Source: GCA-002727735 sp038134525 (GTDB lineage: Bacteria; Bacteroidota; Bacteroidia; Flavobacteriales_D; Parvicellaceae). Taken from it: a DNA stretch of 64,000 bases. The notes below the pieces were generated by a model, which saw only the letters and a list, made by a program, of their open reading frames with translations, did not search any database and was not told the origin of the DNA. Shown in pieces: positions 61,829-64,000 of the stretch; position 1 is the first letter of the stretch; each line of letters starts with the position of its first letter. The position numbers and the translations under genes were made by a program. The stretch is taken from NCBI GenBank assembly GCA_038134525.1, contig JAYPVI010000002.1, positions 62,001 to 126,000 on the forward strand. Direction: 5' to 3'.

Positions 61829-61846
61829 AATTGATTAATTTGGCTG

Positions 61847-61854
61847 CAAAGCTA
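61847..61854 (-). promoter_or_regulatory. Predicted -7 box for the acyl-CoA dehydrogenase gene
   Basis: Minus-strand TAGCTTTG matches TAnnTTTG, 18 bases before the ATG at 61828. Confidence 0.5.
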
Positions 61855-61899
61855 TAAAATTAATCATATATTGGTATTTCAGAAAACTGTTAAAAATAA

Positions 61900-62964
61900 A
61901 TGACAACTCAACGAGTTATTGGACTGATGTCTGGAACTTCTCTAGATGGTTTAGATATAATTTATGTTAGTTTTAGTTATAATAACTCATGGAAATATCA
62001 AATGGAATATTGTATCACTTATCCTTACTCAGATGAGTGGATACAGAAATTAAAAAATGCTCCACAATTAAATGAAGAACAAATCAACATATTAGATCTT
62101 GAATATGGAATTCTTTTAGGTGAAATAATCAATCATTTTATTCAAAAAAATAAAATACAAAAAACCGAAATAGATTTAATTAGTTCTCATGGACATACCG
62201 TCTTTCACCAACCTGAAAAAGGGATTACATTACAAATTGGTAACGGCCAAACCATTTCAAACCTAACTAACTTAGATGTTATAAACAATTTTAGGGCTCT
62301 TGATGTAAGTCTAGGGGGTGAGGGAGCTCCATTAGTTCCAATTGGAGATCAATTGTTATTTTCTAATTATACCTATTGCTTAAATCTTGGTGGGATTGCT
62401 AATATATCTATAAAAAAAAATAATGAAATCTTTGCTGGAGATATTGCATTTGCTAATATGGCAAGTAATGATTTAGCTGAAAAAAAGAATTTAATATATG
62501 ATATTGATGGACTTTTAGCTGATAGTGGTCGAATAAATACACCATTACTAAAAGAGCTTAATGAGTTATCTTTTTTTCAAAAACCCTTTCCTAAATCATT
62601 AGCTACAGAGGGGTATGTAAAATGGTTCAAACCAGTAATAGAAAAATATGATTTACCTGTAGAGGATAAACTACATACAGTAGGACATCACCTATGTGAT
62701 CAGATAAAAAAAACAATAAAAGAAATTAAATCCCCTATTTTGATAACAGGAGGAGGAGCCTTCAATTCTTTTTGGATTAAAATCCTATCCAATTTAGGAC
62801 TAAACATTAAAATACCCAATCGGGAAATAGTCGAATATAAAGAAGCTTTGATATTTGCTTTATTAGGTGTATTGAAAAAAGAAAATATGATTAATGTACT
62901 TTCATCTGTAACTGGCTCATCATCAGACACTTCATCTGGAGATGTTTTTTACCCAAAATCATAA
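61900..62964 (+). CDS. anmK: Anhydro-N-acetylmuramic acid kinase
   Basis: 354 residues, slightly shorter than the about 370 of E. coli AnmK. The N-terminal GLMSGTSLDGLD (about 8-19) is the ATPase/ligand signature, followed by SSHGHTVFHQPEKG near 94-107, LGGEGAPLVPIGD near 137-149, LNLGGIANIS near 164-173 and ITGGGAFNSFW near 285-295. It opens and phosphorylates 1,6-anhydro-MurNAc released by lytic transglycosylases, feeding wall recycling. It is divergent from the acyl-CoA dehydrogenase gene. Confidence 0.93.
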   Translation: MTTQRVIGLMSGTSLDGLDIIYVSFSYNNSWKYQMEYCITYPYSDEWIQKLKNAPQLNEEQINILDLEYGILLGEIINHFIQKNKIQKTEIDLISSHGHTVFHQPEKGITLQIGNGQTISNLTNLDVINNFRALDVSLGGEGAPLVPIGDQLLFSNYTYCLNLGGIANISIKKNNEIFAGDIAFANMASNDLAEKKNLIYDIDGLLADSGRINTPLLKELNELSFFQKPFPKSLATEGYVKWFKPVIEKYDLPVEDKLHTVGHHLCDQIKKTIKEIKSPILITGGGAFNSFWIKILSNLGLNIKIPNREIVEYKEALIFALLGVLKKENMINVLSSVTGSSSDTSSGDVFYPKS

Positions 62965-63009
62965 TCTTATCCTTTGTTAATTCAATTGCAATAATGAATG
63001 GTTTTTTTA

Positions 63010-63017
63010 TACATTTG
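63010..63017 (+). promoter_or_regulatory. Predicted promoter of the Glu/Leu/Phe/Val dehydrogenase gene
   Basis: TACATTTG matches TAnnTTTG, and a TTG at 62986-62988 lies 21 bases upstream, so both parts of the Bacteroidota promoter are present with normal spacing. The box ends 17 bases before the ATG at 63035. Confidence 0.65.
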
Positions 63018-63034
63018 GGACCATAAAATCTACA

Positions 63035-64000
63035 ATGAAAGAATTACTCAAAAAATTTGAAAATAAAACTCCTGAAGTTGTTTTTCAGTGGAAAGATGCA
63101 CAGACAGAAGCAAAAGGATGGGTAGTAATTAATTCCCTTAGAGGTGGTGCAGCAGGGGGGGGAACTCGTATGAGAGTTGGATTAGATCAGCACGAAGTTA
63201 CCTCTTTAGCTAAAACAATGGAGGTGAAATTTACGGTTTCTGGGCCACCAATTGGTGGAGCAAAATCAGGCATCAATTTTGACCCAAACGACCCTAGAAA
63301 AGCTGGAGTACTGAAAAGATGGTATGAAGCTGTAACACCACTCTTAAAACATTATTATGGAACAGGTGGAGATCTTAACGTAGATGAAATACATGAAGTA
63401 ATACCGATAACTGAAGATTGTGGCGTATGGCATCCTCAAGAAGGTGTGTTTAATGGTCATTATCAGCCTCGAGAAGCACAAAAAATAAATAGAATTGGTC
63501 AATTAAGACAAGGAGTATTGAAAGCCATTGAAGATGTAAAATACTCTCCAGATGTAAATAAAAAGTATGTTGTTGCAGATATGATAACGGGCTATGGTGT
63601 AGCTGAATCTGTTAAGCACTATTTTGATATTTATGGAGGAGAATTAAAAGGGAAAAGAGTCATTGTCCAAGGATGGGGAAATGTTGGTTCTGCAGGTGCT
63701 TACTATCTTGCTCAAGAAGGTGCTAAAATTGTAGGAATCATAGACAGAGTTGGCGGTTTAATTAATGAAGATGGTTTTTCTTTTGAGGAAATTAGACAAC
63801 TCTTTATAAATAAAAATGGTAATGCACTAAATGCGCCAAATATGCTTTCTTTTGATGAAGTAAATGCTAAAATTTGGGAACTTCAATCAGAAGTTTTCAT
63901 TCCATGTGCTGCATCAAGGCTTATTACTAAAGATCAAGTTGATAGTATGATTAAATCTGGTATTGAAGTCATTGCTGCTGGAGCAAATGTTCCTTTTGCA
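63035..64000 (+). CDS. Glu/Leu/Phe/Val dehydrogenase family protein, 3' end cut off by the window
   Basis: 322 codons are visible from ATG 63035 to the window edge, without a stop. GGGTRMRV near 42-49, the substrate-binding Lys in PIGGAKSGINFDPND near 75-89, TGGDLNVDE near 112-120 and a Rossmann loop VQGWGNVGSAGAYYLA near 214-229. The set fits the family that deaminates Glu, Leu, Phe or Val with NAD; length and wording differ from the gdhA at 40329. Substrate specificity cannot be fixed without the C-terminus and an alignment. Confidence 0.9.
   Translation, partial: MKELLKKFENKTPEVVFQWKDAQTEAKGWVVINSLRGGAAGGGTRMRVGLDQHEVTSLAKTMEVKFTVSGPPIGGAKSGINFDPNDPRKAGVLKRWYEAVTPLLKHYYGTGGDLNVDEIHEVIPITEDCGVWHPQEGVFNGHYQPREAQKINRIGQLRQGVLKAIEDVKYSPDVNKKYVVADMITGYGVAESVKHYFDIYGGELKGKRVIVQGWGNVGSAGAYYLAQEGAKIVGIIDRVGGLINEDGFSFEEIRQLFINKNGNALNAPNMLSFDEVNAKIWELQSEVFIPCAASRLITKDQVDSMIKSGIEVIAAGANVPFA

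Noticed and set aside
1..64000. Genomic island, prophage or insertion sequence
   Set aside because: No transposase, integrase, direct-repeat ends or flanking tRNA was seen; composition looks even by eye.

Overview
The window is chromosomal, AT-rich DNA (roughly two-thirds A+T by eye) from a member of the Bacteroidota, most likely order Flavobacteriales. Three things point there. It carries type IX secretion/gliding genes (PorU sortase, PorV, a PorP/SprF protein, GldJ). Its gene strings are ones I recall as typical of flavobacteria (pdxJ/CBS/nadK/DUF6089/uppS/bamA/skp/skp/murI; porU-porV-cdd-pdhA-pdhC; rplM-rpsI-rpsB-tsf/pyrH-frr). Many starts are preceded by the Bacteroidota -7 box TAnnTTTG. 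I saw no rRNA, tRNA, insertion sequence, prophage or CRISPR array. Coding density is high; the only gene-free stretch above 300 bases is 27943-28277.

Layout. 1-1386 (minus): an unknown lipoprotein cut by the window edge, a MORN-repeat protein and an ElaA-type acetyltransferase. 1421-6409 (plus): meaB, a small unknown, a PaaZ-like aldehyde dehydrogenase/hydratase and a TPR-SpoIIE membrane phosphatase. 6410-7578: a Nfu-type Fe-S carrier and a gamma-carbonic-anhydrase-like protein. 7575-15229 (minus): an envelope block running CBS protein, NAD kinase, DUF6089 outer-membrane protein, UppS, BamA, two Skp/OmpH chaperones, MurI. 15296-16773 (plus): pdxJ and an alpha/beta hydrolase.

16793-23975 is the most unusual part. 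Two exported endonuclease/exonuclease/phosphatase-fold enzymes and an Ig-like lipoprotein form one operon. It is divergent from an outer-membrane TonB-dependent receptor and a DUF5689/jelly-roll lipoprotein. One enzyme has a C-terminal type IX sorting domain. I read this as a candidate locus for degrading and taking up an extracellular phosphodiester or phosphoester substrate. 23979-27942 encodes 2-oxoglutarate dehydrogenase E2 and E1.

28278-34779 holds a TIGR01777 epimerase-like protein, a minus-strand operon (MMPL/RND exporter, RfbA, polyprenyl diphosphate synthase) and a divergent radical SAM/SPASM protein. 34802-39040 carries a small acidic lipoprotein and translation genes (frr, pyrH, tsf, rpsB, rpsI, rplM). 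39128-47285 is amino-acid metabolism (kbl, gdhA, hutU, proC), a short-chain dehydrogenase, a two-domain VOC protein and efp. 47332-53665 holds recG, pdhC, pdhA, cdd and porV. 53712-60616 completes the type IX group with porU, porP and gldJ. The window ends with an acyl-CoA dehydrogenase, anmK and an incomplete Glu/Leu/Phe/Val dehydrogenase.

How the parts connect. BamA and Skp assemble outer-membrane proteins, which would include the TonB receptor, PorV, PorU and PorP encoded here. PorU and PorV process and attach cargo carrying the C-terminal sorting domain, of which the nuclease-like enzyme at 17461 is an in-window example. MurI, UppS, RfbA, AnmK and the MMPL exporter serve the wall and envelope. 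All function calls come from reading motifs and remembered family features; no database search was run.
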